Part shown: one piece after another, positions 32,413 through 43,727 of the stretch
How positions within the stretch are numbered: the first letter of the stretch is position 1
Layout of the letters: each line of letters opens with the position of its first letter
From: Rhabditoides inermis
Taxonomy: Eukaryota > Nematoda > Chromadorea > Rhabditida > Rhabditidae
DNA: 64,000 nucleotides
Reading direction: 5' to 3'
Assembly (NCBI GenBank): GCA_963966185.1
Contig: CAWZYM010000276.1
Location: 388,501 to 452,500 of the forward strand
Made by a program: the position numbers and the translations under genes
The notes under the pieces: generated by a model
What the model was told of the DNA's origin: nothing
What the model saw: the letters and a program-made list of their open reading frames with translations, nothing else
The model's database searches: none

Positions 32413-32870
32413 GTTGGGTTCAAGTGGTGTTGAAGGGAGCTTATGAAGTGAACTTGATCGGCGTAATTACTGCAGACGGCACGAACACGGTGTGAAACGT
32501 TGATCGCAGATCCGAAACTGCAAATACATCTTTAAATAAAATAGCACACATGGCCTCTTTTTTTTACAAGACATATTTACCTTTACGACCGGAAAGGGCG
32601 AGCGAGGAGAGTGTGAATCAGAGAGAGCGAAGCGAACGATGTATTCACACGATCCGAAAGAGCCAACCCCATAATGCGATCAATGCGTTTCAATCAAAAG
32701 TTTATCCCACCCAGAAAAAGCAAATTATTAAAAGGGTAATAGAATTCCTCTATTCGATATCCAGTGAGATATGCGGGTTTGGGTGGTTACTACTGCCTAT
32801 CAGACTATCCATAGAAGTAGTGCTTTGAATCTGACCCAGCAACGAGTCTAAATGTCTACCAATTATTCTA

Positions 32871-33001
32871 TTAATCTAAATATTTTCTACTACCTGCTCT
32901 ATTCGTGCTCTGGTACATGTCTATCTGTCTCAGCTGCAGCACCTTTGCCAGCGAGGAACGAGCTTCTACGGGAAATTCACTAACTGCGACAAGAGGCATG
33001 C
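32871..33001 (-). CDS. Conserved ~42-residue ORF, unit 1 (unknown)
   Basis: Starts with MPLVAVSEFPVEARSSLAKV and ends in KYLD. The same protein with two to five changes is found in unit 2 (34115-33988), although the surrounding DNA has diverged more, which hints at protein-level constraint. A GTAG donor-like site follows the RAG codons, so it may be a first exon. No family is recognised. Confidence 0.4.
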
Positions 33002-33437
33002 TATAAATGAGACAGACAAAATAAATAAGTAAATAGAACAAGACGACCACGCGAAACATGAGCGCGCTTGTGCCATGTGCTAGTCCACTAATAGGTGCGC
33101 GCAACAAGTGCACGCGCGCGCGCGCGCGACATATACGTGGGGTCAAAGGCGATCTCAAGTGAGCCGCCATGAGAGTCCTCTCCCTCTCTCTCTCCTTCAT
33201 TATCCGACCGCTACACGTACACTCCACGCTAAGCTGATAATTGCGCGCAAAAAAACGCGAGTGCACGCGACATGTAAGTGGGGTCAAATGCGACAAGATT
33301 TTGAAGTGAGTCACCATGAGAGTATTCTCTCTCTCTCTCTTCTTCAATATCCGGCCGCCACAAGCACACACTACGCAAAATCAGGTGCTAATCTGTTTTA
33401 TGTGTGATCAGCACAAAAGTTTGTTTCACAGATGTGT

Positions 33438-33482
33438 AGCCCTAAAGAGGGCTGTTGGGTTCAGTTAACTCTGAAGAGAGCT
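33438..33482 (-). promoter_or_regulatory. Tandem histone-type 3' stem-loops, unit 2 (left arm)
   Basis: Second copy of the hairpin pair: AGCUCU-CUUC-AGAGUU (with a G-U pair) and AGCCCU-CUUU-AGGGCU on the minus strand, with the same CCAAC 5' flank. Confidence 0.5.
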
Positions 33483-33987
33483 GTTGGGTTCAAACGGCAT
33501 TGAAGTGAGCTTGTGAAGTGAAGTTGATCGGCGTAATGAGTGCAGACGGCGCGAGCATGATGTGATATGTGGTTCGCAGACACGATCCGAAACTGCAAAC
33601 ACATCTTCTAATAAAAAAAGTCACACAGCCTTTTTATTACAAGACATGTTTACCTTTACGATCAAAAAGGGCGTGTGAAGAGAATGTGAATCAGAGAGAG
33701 CGAAACGAACGATGTAATCACACAATTCGAGAGAGCCAACCCCAAAATGCAAACACATGACACTTTTGTTTCGGTCACTTTTGTTTCGATGTTTCGGTCA
33801 GTTCGTTATCCCAGCCAGAAAAGCAAATCATTGAATGGGTAATGGAAACCCTCTATTCTAACAGATACGCTATCCCGTGAGATCTGCAGGTTTGGGTGGT
33901 TGCAAGTGCTCATCAGACTATCCATAGAAGTAGTGCTTCGAATCGGGACCAGCAGCGAGTCTAAATATATACCGGTTATTCTACTCT

Positions 33988-34115
33988 TTATAGATATTCT
34001 CCACTACGTGTTCTATTCGTACTCTGGTACATGTCTATCTGTCTCAGCTGCAACACCTTTGCCAGTGAGGATCGAGCTTCTACGGGGAATTCATTAACTG
34101 CGACAAGAGGCATGC
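33988..34115 (-). CDS. Conserved ~42-residue ORF, unit 2 (unknown)
   Basis: Paralogue of 32871-33001, beginning MPLVAVNEFPVEARSSLAKV. It is open in both arms. Function unknown. Confidence 0.4.
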
Positions 34116-34379
34116 TATATTTGAGACAAACAATACAAATAATTAAAAAATACTTAAATAGAACAAGACAACCACACGGCTGAGATAAAAAGTGGTGAAT
34201 TATTTGAATCCAGGGGAGGCGTGACCTCAATGACCTCTGTCTGCGGTCCCGGTGATTGATGAGCTCCCGAACAGAGGCGTGGCAGTGACCCCATGCTGGG
34301 GCGGGATCATCGTCTCTGGGTACATAAAGGGGTACGCCGCCCGGACTGACACTGGACATATACTCCGCTTCTGTTTACT

Positions 34380-34534
34380 ATGTGCCCTGCTCTCAACAAT
34401 GTGGATGGATCCGAGACTATTGACTATAATGATGCTGATGTCGTGTTCATCCCTTCATCCCCCGCCGTATCCTCTACCCAGACGCTCCCGGGTCGTCCCG
34501 CGTTTCCCAAGCGCAAGCTATTCAAGGTGGGTTG

Positions 34535-34583
<49 letters not shown>

Positions 34584-34826
34584 AGCGAGAGAGAGATGAC
34601 TCATTTACAGACAGCCGCGGATGGTCCTCCGCTCAAGAGCTTCGCCTCCTGGAAGAACATTCTTTCCATCGGTTACCTTCACGTCTTCTATGCATGCGGC
34701 AAATGCCGATCGGAAAGTGCAACCGCAACCCCCAAAATCAAGCGTGACGAGAACGGCAAGGTGGTGATCCCCCTGGTCATGTGTGAGTCGTGCGTTAACA
34801 ATACTTTGCATCTCCGTTTTGATTGA
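34380..34826 (+). CDS. Spliced zinc-ribbon protein, left-arm copy
   Basis: Exon 1 34380-34526 (MCPALNNVDGSETIDYNDAD onward, 49 codons) ends at a GTGGGT donor. After a (GA)n intron, exon 2 34611-34826 follows a TTTACAG acceptor and ends at a stop. The joined frame is 120 residues. Exon 2 has two Cys pairs, CGKC and CESC, about 27 residues apart, as in a zinc ribbon. I do not recognise the family; an RPA-like ribbon is one possibility. A GTGAGT inside the second Cys codon could be an alternative donor. Both arms keep it open, unlike the structural genes. Confidence 0.5.
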
Positions 34827-35166
34827 TCCCATCCTCTCTCACCCCCTCTCTCCCTCTTCTAATCTCTCTCTCTCTCATTCGCTCACAGTTATGCTCTCTC
34901 TCTCCCCCCTTTTCTCGCGCGTCCATACTCTCCCTCTTTCTCCCCCTCTCTTTCTCCCTCTTTTTTTATGCGCGCGCTTTTCATCTCTTTCTCTCTCTAT
35001 CTCCCCTCCTCTCTCTCTTATCGTTAATTATAATCATGTCCGCGCTTTGTTTATGATCCATTTTCGTGTTTATTTATTGTCGTGTTTTTATCTTCCCACT
35101 TCTTCGATAAACGTTTTACACACAAGTATCTTTTCCATTTTGTCATATCCTACTAGAGTGTTCAAC
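34827..35166. other. CT-rich non-coding stretch (left arm)
   Basis: Low-complexity (CT)n-rich sequence between the zinc-ribbon gene and the small basic ORF. The long frame crossing it is repeat-derived. Confidence 0.6.
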
Positions 35167-35373
35167 ATGAGCGGTCGTATAAGGCGTCATATTAGATTTC
35201 TACAAAGTGTTATGAATGATAGTAAGGTGCTGAGCGCAGCAAATAACGGACAACTGGGTATACTAATTGAGATTATTTTTAACATGATTGGAAATAAACT
35301 AAGACTTGGTCGAAAACATAAGAATACACTTTTAAAACATGTTGAGATATTAAAGTTGTTATCCCAAAATTAG
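35167..35373 (+). CDS. Small basic Polinton-associated ORF, left arm
   Basis: 68 residues starting MSGRIRRHIRFLQSV, basic and helical, ending in NTLLKHVEILKLL. The layout (basic start, then a GNxLxL turn, then Lys-rich leucine helix) matches a small conserved ORF common in animal Polintons and adintoviruses with no known function. It is open and identical in layout in the right arm (47066-47272). Confidence 0.5.
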   Translation: MSGRIRRHIRFLQSVMNDSKVLSAANNGQLGILIEIIFNMIGNKLRLGRKHKNTLLKHVEILKLLSQN

Positions 35374-35954
35374 AACAGCTGATAAGGCACGGAATGAATT
35401 GGGTAGGGTAGGCAACGTAGTGGTACCTGTGCTAGTGGCGACGGCGTTGGAGGCGATTCGCTAGGTGGGTGAGCACACAGGCGCAGGCAGCAGCTACTAT
35501 GATCAGAACAATTGTAGAGATTGCAAACACTATAGCGAGTGTCTTCATCAACTCTGCCTCCACCTTGAACTGATCTCAAACTTGACGACTTCAGTGGAGA
35601 TCACGCCCATTGAAATCTCTATTCTACTTAATTCTATTCTGTATCACTTACGCATCTCCTGCACACTATCCATTCTATCCATCATCTACGCATGGTGATT
35701 CTCCACAGCGTTCTTGATCCCTCTCCAACTCATGGGTGATGACATTCAAACACATTGTGTCCAGATTTCGGAACAGCGGGCACACACAAGCACCGGTCGT
35801 CCAGTTACCCCTATCATGCATATTTAAGTAAATAAAACATTCTCATAACTCACGAAGCAGGCTTGATACAGGCGAGAGGAGGCGTACACGTGGGATCGCA
35901 GTCATAGAATTAATGGAATGATGAGGAGCATTGTTGATTTTCTTTCCACACTAG
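35374..35954. other. No gene recognised (left arm)
   Basis: About 580 bp between the small basic ORF and the next conserved ORF. Short frames at 35370 and 35465 on opposite strands show no known features. Confidence 0.5.
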
Positions 35955-36406
35955 GTGGTCGGTGCGTGGAAAATGAAACGCTTTCGCAAATTTCGTTTGG
36001 TTCCACATGTTGATCCCTCCTCACAGTCGGAGAGAGCTGACATTTTGAATCAGGCACGCGCTTCCAGAGATTCTGTGTTAGATATGAAAAACATATCTAT
36101 TGATGAGAAGCGTAATTTTTTCAACGATTTGATGAGGCGTTTTTTTTTTTGGATTTACAATCTAAAATGGAGACTGACGAGGCAGCGGAAAGGAATACTG
36201 GTCCCATTCCACATAATCCGAATACCAATGTGGTTATGTCGCTAAATACAAGAACACCCCTTCCTTTTGAGATTTCACTGAAGAGAATGGTTAATAGAAA
36301 GAAAACGACAGTGAATAGTGGTGCGGAAAATGTATTGCCAGGGGACCCTCCTCCTCTCTCCCCGCCTGCTATGATCTATGATACCTATTGGCAAACCGCC
36401 GCGTAA
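35955..36406 (+). pseudogene. Conserved Polinton ORF beside integrase, frameshifted left copy
   Basis: The N-terminal 65 codons (MKRFRKFRLVPHVD..., then a helical segment ending NDLMRRFFF) resemble the uncharacterised ORF that often sits next to Polinton integrases. A run of 11 T at 36139 puts the left copy out of frame; the right arm has 12 and stays open for 150 codons (46484-46032). A proline-rich end (PPPLSPPA) is in the second frame. Confidence 0.5.
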
Positions 36407-36869
36407 GAGAAAATCTAATGATGATAGTGAGCTAGTAAGAAACGTTCAGTGGCGGATCCTGAGATTAAGGTTGCACCTATTATTGTATACTGGTCCCATT
36501 CCACAACATTACTTAAGGTTGCACCTATTAAGTAATGTTAACGTGAACAAGATAAAGAAACGGAGTGCTGATTCTAGTGAGAGTAAAAGGTGCAAGAGAT
36601 TTAAATCTAGTGTAAATTCGCCGGCTGTGAATTGGTATAATTATACTAGTGTGAAACGTGGTCCGAAGAGGGGATCTACAACTGAGCGTGCCGATGGAAA
36701 GCGATTGAAAGAGAGCTACGATTCTCCTGCCGTGAATTGGCAAAACTACACTAACTCAAAACGTGGCAGTAAACGTTTAAGTTCTATCCGTCCTTCGCTT
36801 CCCGAGGAGACTGGCAGCCACATTTCAAACGATCGTGATACGAAACGTCAGAAGAAACGAGGCGAATAA
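36378..36869 (+). CDS. Basic repeat ORF (left arm)
   Basis: 163 codons, Lys/Arg-rich, with two tandem repeats of about 30 residues built on SPAVNWYNYTSVKRG and SPAVNWQNYTNSKRG. It overlaps the end of the preceding ORF in another frame and may originally have been its C-terminal half. Possibly a DNA-binding virion or nuclear protein; function unknown. Mirror: 46060-45569. Confidence 0.45.
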   Translation: MIPIGKPPRKRKSNDDSELVRNVQWRILRLRLHLLLYTGPIPQHYLRLHLLSNVNVNKIKKRSADSSESKRCKRFKSSVNSPAVNWYNYTSVKRGPKRGSTTERADGKRLKESYDSPAVNWQNYTNSKRGSKRLSSIRPSLPEETGSHISNDRDTKRQKKRGE

Positions 36870-36937
36870 GATACAACGGCGGGCGCCGCTCAGCAAGGGG
36901 CGGGAACGAAAAATTACAATAGATTACGCATTATTAC

Positions 36938-38023
36938 TTGGGAGTCAGTGTTGTGAATATGCCAACCACGACTGGTTCTTTCTTTAAGTTATTGAAAAGT
37001 ATTTACTACAACCCTTCAAATTCTGCGTCCTTGTCCTCTGTTAATGAACTGTACCGTGCTGCTCGAAGTTGTGATAAAAGAACACAGTTGAATCACGTTC
37101 GAACGTTTCTAAGAAAGCAGAATGCATACACTTTACACGTGACACCCCGCACTCACTTCCCAAGACAGAAGATCTTGGATAGGGCACTCTCTTCACGCCG
37201 ATTTGTGTGACGTGAGTTACTATGAGAAACATAACGAAAGAATACGTATACGTTTCATTTCCAATGTTATAGATGATTATAGTCGCAAAATATGGGCAAC
37301 TCCTATTCCCAACAAAACAGCCAATTCCGTTTACGATGCGTTAAAACCTATCCTTTTGGAGTTGTGACCGAGTAAATTGTGACGAAGGTACCGAGTATTA
37401 AAACAGTAAATTAGCGGGGCTATTGCAGGATTTACACATAAATCACTTTTCTACTCAGTCTGGTGTAAAAGCTAGCCTTGCGGAGAGAGCCATATTATCG
37501 CTCAAGAGAAAGTTATTCAGATACATGTCCTCTGCGAATACGTAAAAGAGGTTGCCTGTTCTTGACAAGATAGTGACGTCTCTGAATAATCGAGTGATTG
37601 GAGGTATAGGCCGAGCGCCAAATAGCGTAAGCGACGGAGGATTTCAAAGAGTTGCCACAAAAACGATCGAAAAAGCGCGTCATAAATTTGAGATTGGACA
37701 GAGTAAGAGGTTTTCTGTCTTGTTTCAGTGAACCTTTTTTAAGATGCTATAAAGCCAGCAATAATCACTCTCGTAGGGCAAGTGGTTGAGGGCATTTTTT
37801 TTATAAAGAAGAGTTGATAAGAGCGGAAAACAATGGTGTATATCGAGTGAAGAAAGTGTTAGGAAAACGTAAACGTGCAAATAAGAAATACAAACTAAGA
37901 TACAAACTATGCAGATACCAACGAATGGTTGGGTTACGAGTTACGATGAACCTACGTGGGAGTATGTATCTCTCGGGTCTTGTTCAATTCGATTACAATT
38001 TCGATATTGAGCCATTACCCTAG
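36938..38023 (+). pseudogene. Polinton integrase (rve), left copy, broken
   Basis: The N-terminal zinc-binding-type region (YYNPSN...LYRAA...LRKQNAYTLH) is open for 90 codons, then stops. Further domain pieces follow in changed frames: core strand SRKIWATPIPN near 37280, the block carrying the last catalytic Glu (ASLAERAILSLKRKL) near 37470, and the basic chromodomain-like end (YRVKKVLGKRKR) at 37835. The segment that should carry the second catalytic Asp (37360-37430) is garbled here but readable in the right arm. Several stops and shifts make it inactive. Confidence 0.8.
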
Positions 38024-38705
38024 GTGAAATGACTATTTCGTGGTACGTAGACAATTGGCTCTTCATCAAACATGTTTGTTATGATTCGACAGTCGTCTGG
38101 CGTAGACTGCGCGAGATCGATCAATAGGTGGGAATAGATACGTACCGCCATCGCATCCTCATAAGCGTCCCATAGAAATCGGCTGTTGGTGGGATATATC
38201 TGTTTGGCGAGATTTCTAATTGTCAACTTATCGGATACCATATTTGTCAAAATTATATATGTACTATTGATCCGTGCACATCTGTTACTCCCAAAAAGTT
38301 CTTGTGATAGAAAGATGATGCTTGTGTTATAATGATGAGCGACTCTAGTGTATAAATCGTTCAAAAAAGAGGGATTTTCTTTGAAATATGAAAGCAAGTC
38401 GTCTAATATCAGCAACTTATGTTTACGATTATCGAGTTCTTCCAAATTGATCATTCCTTCGACGAATTGCACGCCCTCCAGTCTTTCCTGGGGCACTATG
38501 CCCTTACAGTAGATCACCTCATCGGTAGGCACATCAAAGAGAGAATCTCTTTTTTCAATAGTCTCTCTAATGAGCGTCTATTCCCACTCATGGTCGGCCC
38601 GTTTATGGAGCATGTGAGTGGATACTTGAATTGAAACAACGGCATAGCGCAACTGAGATACGAGCACGACTGACTAGTCCCTATGACGCCATGGTGGGTC
38701 ATCAA
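38020..38705 (-). pseudogene. Polinton packaging ATPase (FtsK/HerA type), left copy, frameshifted
   Basis: The 170-codon main frame carries Walker B (KLLILDDLL) and the downstream ATPase block with IIFLSQELFG. A second frame upstream carries a P-loop remnant ending GPTMSGN, where the Lys of the Walker A motif is lost. The two frames overlap near 38520, so one frameshift and one active-site change inactivate it. Transcribed opposite to its neighbours. Confidence 0.8.
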
Positions 38706-39110
38706 TGAAGACAGTCTCAGCCAATTGCGAAATTATTGATTGAGTATCGCTCTCGCTCCCCCCGCATTCATCTCATTCGGGCAAAAGTAGTTTTATTATT
38801 TATACTTTTAAACTTGATTTATTTTTGTTCTACTCATTTTTTAATGCGCTATTTAAAATGTGCGATTTTGTTGATAGCGTGCAGTGCGGAGAGTGTGAGC
38901 CGGGGTGCGTGTGTTGTGTGAACAACGAACGAAGGAACTGAGACGTGCTTACCCGACGGCCAAACCGGAGGTGAGTTGGTAGTGAACGAGTGCGTGTGTG
39001 TGTGTGTGTGTGAGCCTGGTGGGGTGGTCACCTCTGTGACCATCAAGAAGCTCATCGGAAAGCTGCCCTCCCCACATTGTTGTCTCTGCCGCAGCGCTAG
39101 CTACTGCAGG
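38706..39110. other. No gene assigned (left arm)
   Basis: Short frames, one Cys-rich (around 38880-38940) and a (TG)n tract at 38992-39012. A donor-like GTGAGT is at 38971. I see no recognisable domain. Confidence 0.4.
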
Positions 39111-40278
39111 ATGCGCGCGGGGGGCATGTTCCACATGCTGCGCACCCGCGTCGCTGTCCTCGGCGGACCGGCCTGGCAGCATGCCCGCGGGGGTGCCCCA
39201 CAGCCGCCTCCCTACGCGCTCGCCTCTGCACCTATCTCTCCTGGCGCACCTATTGAATTTAGATATAACAGTAATCCTTTTAAAAAAAATATATATTAGC
39301 GCTACTTTCGCTGTTCATGATTCGAAAGGAAATCCCTCTTCTTTCCGCGGGGAAGACGCCAAATGACAATGCGATTAATGACGTGCAACCTAGTACTTCA
39401 CTCTGTCAGATGATAAGTAAATCGCTTTTAAGAGTATGACATGCACAATAAACGGTGTGCAATTACATGCAATTTATGCACATAATTCTCTGAAAGAGTA
39501 TATGACAACTGAATTTCTACTCCCCGAATCAGCTAAAAACAATACATTAGGTGCAGCTGCAGAGGGCTATGTGAAAAGTACTGATTTTACTGAGAATGAT
39601 GCGGGCTATATTAAGAGATCAAAAAATATTCAAAACGGCAAACCTTGTCAATTAATGGATACTGTGGGATTGGATCTTTGGAAACAAAATCAGCTACTTC
39701 TCAACTATATGACCGTGGGGCTCACACTCCATCCCGTCTCTAGTTCATACTGCATCGAACGTCGTGGTCTTTCCCAGTGCAACTGAGACGTACACAATCA
39801 AACTAACTGAAGTGAAATTGTTTTTGCGCGAAGTTGAGCTAGAGGAAGCGACTGATTTGGCTATTCAAAATATGCTCAAATCTAGACAGATGCTACGTTA
39901 CTATATGATTTCATCTCTCATGCGGACTCACCTTGTCACTGCCGGCCGATTGGATACGGGAGATGTGCAGCTTTAGACAACTCACAATTCACTATCCTAG
40001 ACGAATTCTCGTCGGCCTCATGTCTCCCAAGAGTCTACACGGCAATTTTGATGCCAATGCATATGAATTTGAAAACTATGGAGTGCAGGATATCAGTCTG
40101 AACATATGCAATCGAAAAATTCCCAGCCGTGCAATGGGCAATGCGTTTGAATTATGACAACGCCATATACGCACAACCCTTCGTAGATCTACAGGACAGT
40201 TTGGGATTCGCCCAAAATGGAGAATCAAATGAAATTACTTACAAAATGTTTGGAATGGATAGACAGTTTAATCTATGA
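39111..40278 (+). pseudogene. Polinton major capsid protein (double jelly roll), left copy, broken
   Basis: Consecutive frames carry Polinton capsid landmarks in order: APIEFRYNSNP and the first strand IYISATFAVHDSKGN (from 39240), NSLKEYMTTEFLL, GYIKRSKNIQNGKP, DLWKQNQLLLN-x-VGLTL (near 39670-39730), the TIKLTEVKLFLREV strand (39800) and the second-jelly-roll block with RRILVGL and FENYGVQDISL (39990-40110). At least three frame changes separate them, so no capsid can be made. The start is uncertain. Confidence 0.75.
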
Positions 40279-40376
40279 AGGTTTCGAGCGCTGCATTTGA
40301 ACTACTGGAACCTGGCAGCAGCTCACTTCGCATTTCATTCCGTAAGGAGGCGCCAGACGGCGGCGTGTACATTGTA

Positions 40377-42063
40377 ATCTAGGATTTTTTTTTTAAACTC
40401 AACTAACCATCGACGAAAACAGAAACTGCACTGTTGACTGCTGACAACGTCTTGCAAGCAAGGATACTTTAACTATCAATAGACTATGTCGTTAGATGAT
40501 GGGTAGCACCTTTATTGGCGTGTTTCCTTCCGATATGATACCTATGAAACCCAAATCTACATATTGTTTTATTGCGAGTGATTCGCCATCTACTCATAGT
40601 GGTACAAACTGGTATGCAGTTTATATACAGAATGCAACAGCATACTTTTTTTGATTCCTTCGGTATACGCTCCAAAAACCCTAATATACTAAACTCATTA
40701 GCACATTGTAACCGCATTTATTACAATGCAGTGAAGCATCAATCGGTAAAAACAGTGGGTGTGTAGTGGCTTTTGTATTTTTGTATTGTATCAAATGTAT
40801 AACACAAAGACTTTCAAAGACATTGTAAACATGTTTTATAGAATGAGGAGGAGATGATCGTTTTATTCGGAGCTTCATGAAAGAAAAAATTAATTACGAT
40901 ATTCGCATGCGATAAACACTTGATTGCACTGTTTTCTTTTGTAACACGTAAGTGAATGCATTGATTATGTGCTAATGAGTATAGAGCACATGTGCTTATG
41001 GTATTCATCACCTGTGCTATTAACTGTCAGCTCATGTGCTGATAAACTATTAGCATATTAATTGGCATCATTTGCGACATCTCTCACACTGAAATACCGA
41101 GACAATAGATCGGTTTCCCTTCCACGGACTGCAGCATTGCGTGTGAGCGCTTCGCATGCACTACAAATTGAACCGGAGTTCATTTGAATGAAAAACAACG
41201 GTCGAGTGCGCGATTGTCGGATTTTCAGTCACTTCTTGATTACCTGTTGGAACAAACACATCCACATAATCTTCGTTAAACGGATAGGATTAAAAACGAA
41301 CTAACTATTCTGCGACAGAAGACATGAAACAATGTAGTTAAATTATTATGTACAGCATTATACACACACACACAGACACACATGCACACACACAGACACG
41401 CACATCCACATGTACTCATTACCCATCTCTCTTTCTCTCTCTCATATGCGATGGGCGGCCTTTGACTCATCAGCTGCATGCTTACGCCGCTCCCTGATAC
41501 TACCTTGTTGGAAGAAACATTCTTGTTACACATAATGTTTTTTAGAAACGATCATTTAGGCAAATCACTAACTGGAAATAGTTCCATGTTGTAGATCTCA
41601 TAATTAGAAGACTAGACATATGTGATTGTAGGGAGTTATCTTTTGAAGGACCGGAGATATGATGGATTGTAATTTTGTATTTCACCCATTTGGTGACAGA
41701 TTGTGTTCAGCCGGTAGGAGAGAGTGAGTTTACGATAGGGAAGTATGCTCTCTCACTCTCCCCCACCGTAAGGTCAAGCGGAGATTCGATGCAAGAGAGT
41801 GTGTAACTGCGGAGATGCCAGATGTGTAGGGATTATAGAACCTGTGCTATAGAAGAGAACGCAGACTTACTAGAGAGTATGTTGCGTGGTACTTTCGTAA
41901 TCACCCCAGTTGAGCTGTGGTGATCACGAAAATACAGTAGTCACTTTTGGGCATGTGTGATACTGGCAGCTCAACTGGGGTGATCACGAAAATACCACGC
42001 AGCATGCTCTCTAATAAGTCTGCGTTCTCTTCTATAGCACAGGTTCTATAATCCCTACACATC
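40377..42063. other. Unique central spacer of the Polinton palindrome
   Basis: 1,687 bp present once, between the arms. No polymerase, protease or other domain is visible in any frame. It contains a (CA)n tract near 41360-41400 and, at its right edge, a 96-bp hairpin arm pair. It could be the remnant of the turn-around region where the palindrome formed. Confidence 0.6.
41821..42063. repeat. 96-bp stem hairpin abutting the right arm
   Basis: Arms 41821-41916 and 41968-42063 are near-perfect inverted repeats (starting GATGTGTAGGG) around a 51-bp loop. The loop holds a partial extra copy of the TGATCACGAAAATAC end of the arm. The right stem ends exactly where the right Polinton arm begins. Confidence 0.85.
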
Positions 42064-42161
42064 TACAATGTACACGCCGCCGTCTGGCGCCTCCTTACGG
42101 AATGAAATGCGAAGTGAGCTGCTGCCAGGTTCCAGTAGTTCAAATGCAGCGCTCGAAACCT

Positions 42162-43322
42162 TCATAGATTAAACTGTCTATCCATTCCAAACATTTTGTA
42201 AGTAATTTCATTTGATTCTCCATTTTGGGCGAATCCCAAACTGTCCTGTAGATCTACGAAGGGTTGTGCGTATATGGCGTTGTCATAATTCAAACGCATT
42301 GCCCATTGCACGGCTGGGAATTTTTCGATTGCATATGTTCAGACTGATATCCTGCACTCCATAGTTTTCAAATTCATATGCATTGGCATCAAAATTGCCG
42401 TGTAGACTCTTGGGAGACATGAGGCCGACGAGAATTCGTCTAGGATAGTGAATTGTGAGTTGTCTAAAGCTGCACATCTCCCGTATCCAATCGGCCGGCA
42501 GTGACAAGGTGAGTCCGCATGAGAGATGAAATCATATAGTAACGTAGCATCTGTCTAGATTTGAGCATATTTTGAATAGCCAAATCAGTCGCTTCCTCTA
42601 GCTCAACTTCGCGCAAAAACAATTTCACTTCAGTTAGTTTGATTGTGTACGTCTCAGTTGCACTGGGAAAGACCACGACGTTCGATGCAGTATGAACTAG
42701 AGACGGGATGGAGTGTGAGCCCCACGGTCATATAGTTGAGAAGTAGCTGATTTTGTTTCCAAAGATCCAATCCCACAGTATCCATTAATTGACAAGGTTT
42801 GCCGTTTTGAATATTTTTTGATCTCTTAATATAGCCCGCATCATTCTCAGTAAAATCAGTACTTTTCACATAGCCCTCTGCACCTAATGTATTGTTTTTA
42901 GCTGATTCGGGGAGTAGAAATTCAGTTGTCATATACTCTTTCAGAGAATTATGTGCATAAATTGCATGTAATTGCACACCGTTTATTGTGCATGTCATAC
43001 TCTTAAAAGCGATTTACTTATCATCTGACAGAGTGAAGTACTAGGTTGCACGTCATTAATCGCATTGTCATTTGGCGTCTTCCCCACGGAAGAAATGGGA
43101 TTTCCTTTCGAATCATGAACAGCGAAAGTAGCGCTAATATATATATTTTTTAAAAGGATTACTGTTATATCTAAATTCAATAGGTGCGCCAGGAGAGATA
43201 GGTGCAGAGGCGAGCGCGTAGGGAGGCGGCTGTGGGGCACCCCCGCGGGCATGCTGCCAGGCCGGTCCGCCGAGGACAGCGACGCGGGTGCGCAGCATGT
43301 GGAACATGCCCCCCGCGCGCAT
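42162..43322 (-). pseudogene. Polinton major capsid protein, right copy, broken
   Basis: Same landmarks and the same frame changes as the left copy. Near 43090 the reading KGNPISSVGKTP stays open and joins to the next block, where the left copy is shifted. It lacks a 3-bp insertion seen in the left copy. Confidence 0.75.
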
Positions 43323-43727
43323 CCTGCAGTAGCTAGCGCTGCGGCAGAGACAACAATGTGGGGAGGGCAGCTTTCCGATGAGCTTCTTGATGGTCACAGA
43401 GGTGACCACCCCACCAGGCTCACACACACACACACACACGCACTCGTTCACTACCAACTCACCTCCGGTTTGGCCGTCGGGTAAGCACGTCTCAGTTCCT
43501 TCGTTCGTTGTTCACACAACACACGCACCCCGGCTCACACTCTCCGCACTGCACGCTATCAACAAAATCGCACATTTTAAATAGCGCATTAAAAAATGAG
43601 TAGAACAAAAATAAATCAAGTTTAAAAGTATAAATAATAAAACTACTTTTGCCCGAATGAGATGAATGCGGGGGGAGCGAGAGCGATACTCAATCAATAA
43701 TTTCGCAATTGGCTGAGACTGTCTTCA
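43323..43727. other. No gene assigned (right arm)
   Basis: Mirror of 38706-39110, with a (CA)n tract at 43421-43441. Confidence 0.4.

Larger units (their letters stand above)
32226..34115. repeat. Two tandem ~1.07-kb units (left arm)
   Basis: Unit 1 (about 32226-33295) and unit 2 (about 33296-34115) share, in order: GTGAGYCRCCATG with a CT tract and a C-G-rich CCGCCACA-type block, a pair of stem-loops, a CCTTTACGA block, and a conserved minus-strand ORF. They have diverged visibly from each other, more than the arms have, so the tandem duplication predates the palindrome. Mirror: 48325-50214. Confidence 0.7.
31804..40376. repeat. Polinton left arm of the 8.57-kb inverted repeat
   Basis: Pairs with 42064-50636 along its whole length. 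Differences are few: substitutions near 37370-37430, an 11 versus 12 T run at 36139, a 3-bp insertion near 39555, small changes near 39335, and microsatellite length. Confidence 0.95.

Noticed and set aside
34783..35373. 196-codon frame starting at 34783 as one protein
   Set aside because: The first 128 codons are CT-repeat translation; only the part from the ATG at 35167 has protein-like composition and a known Polinton counterpart.
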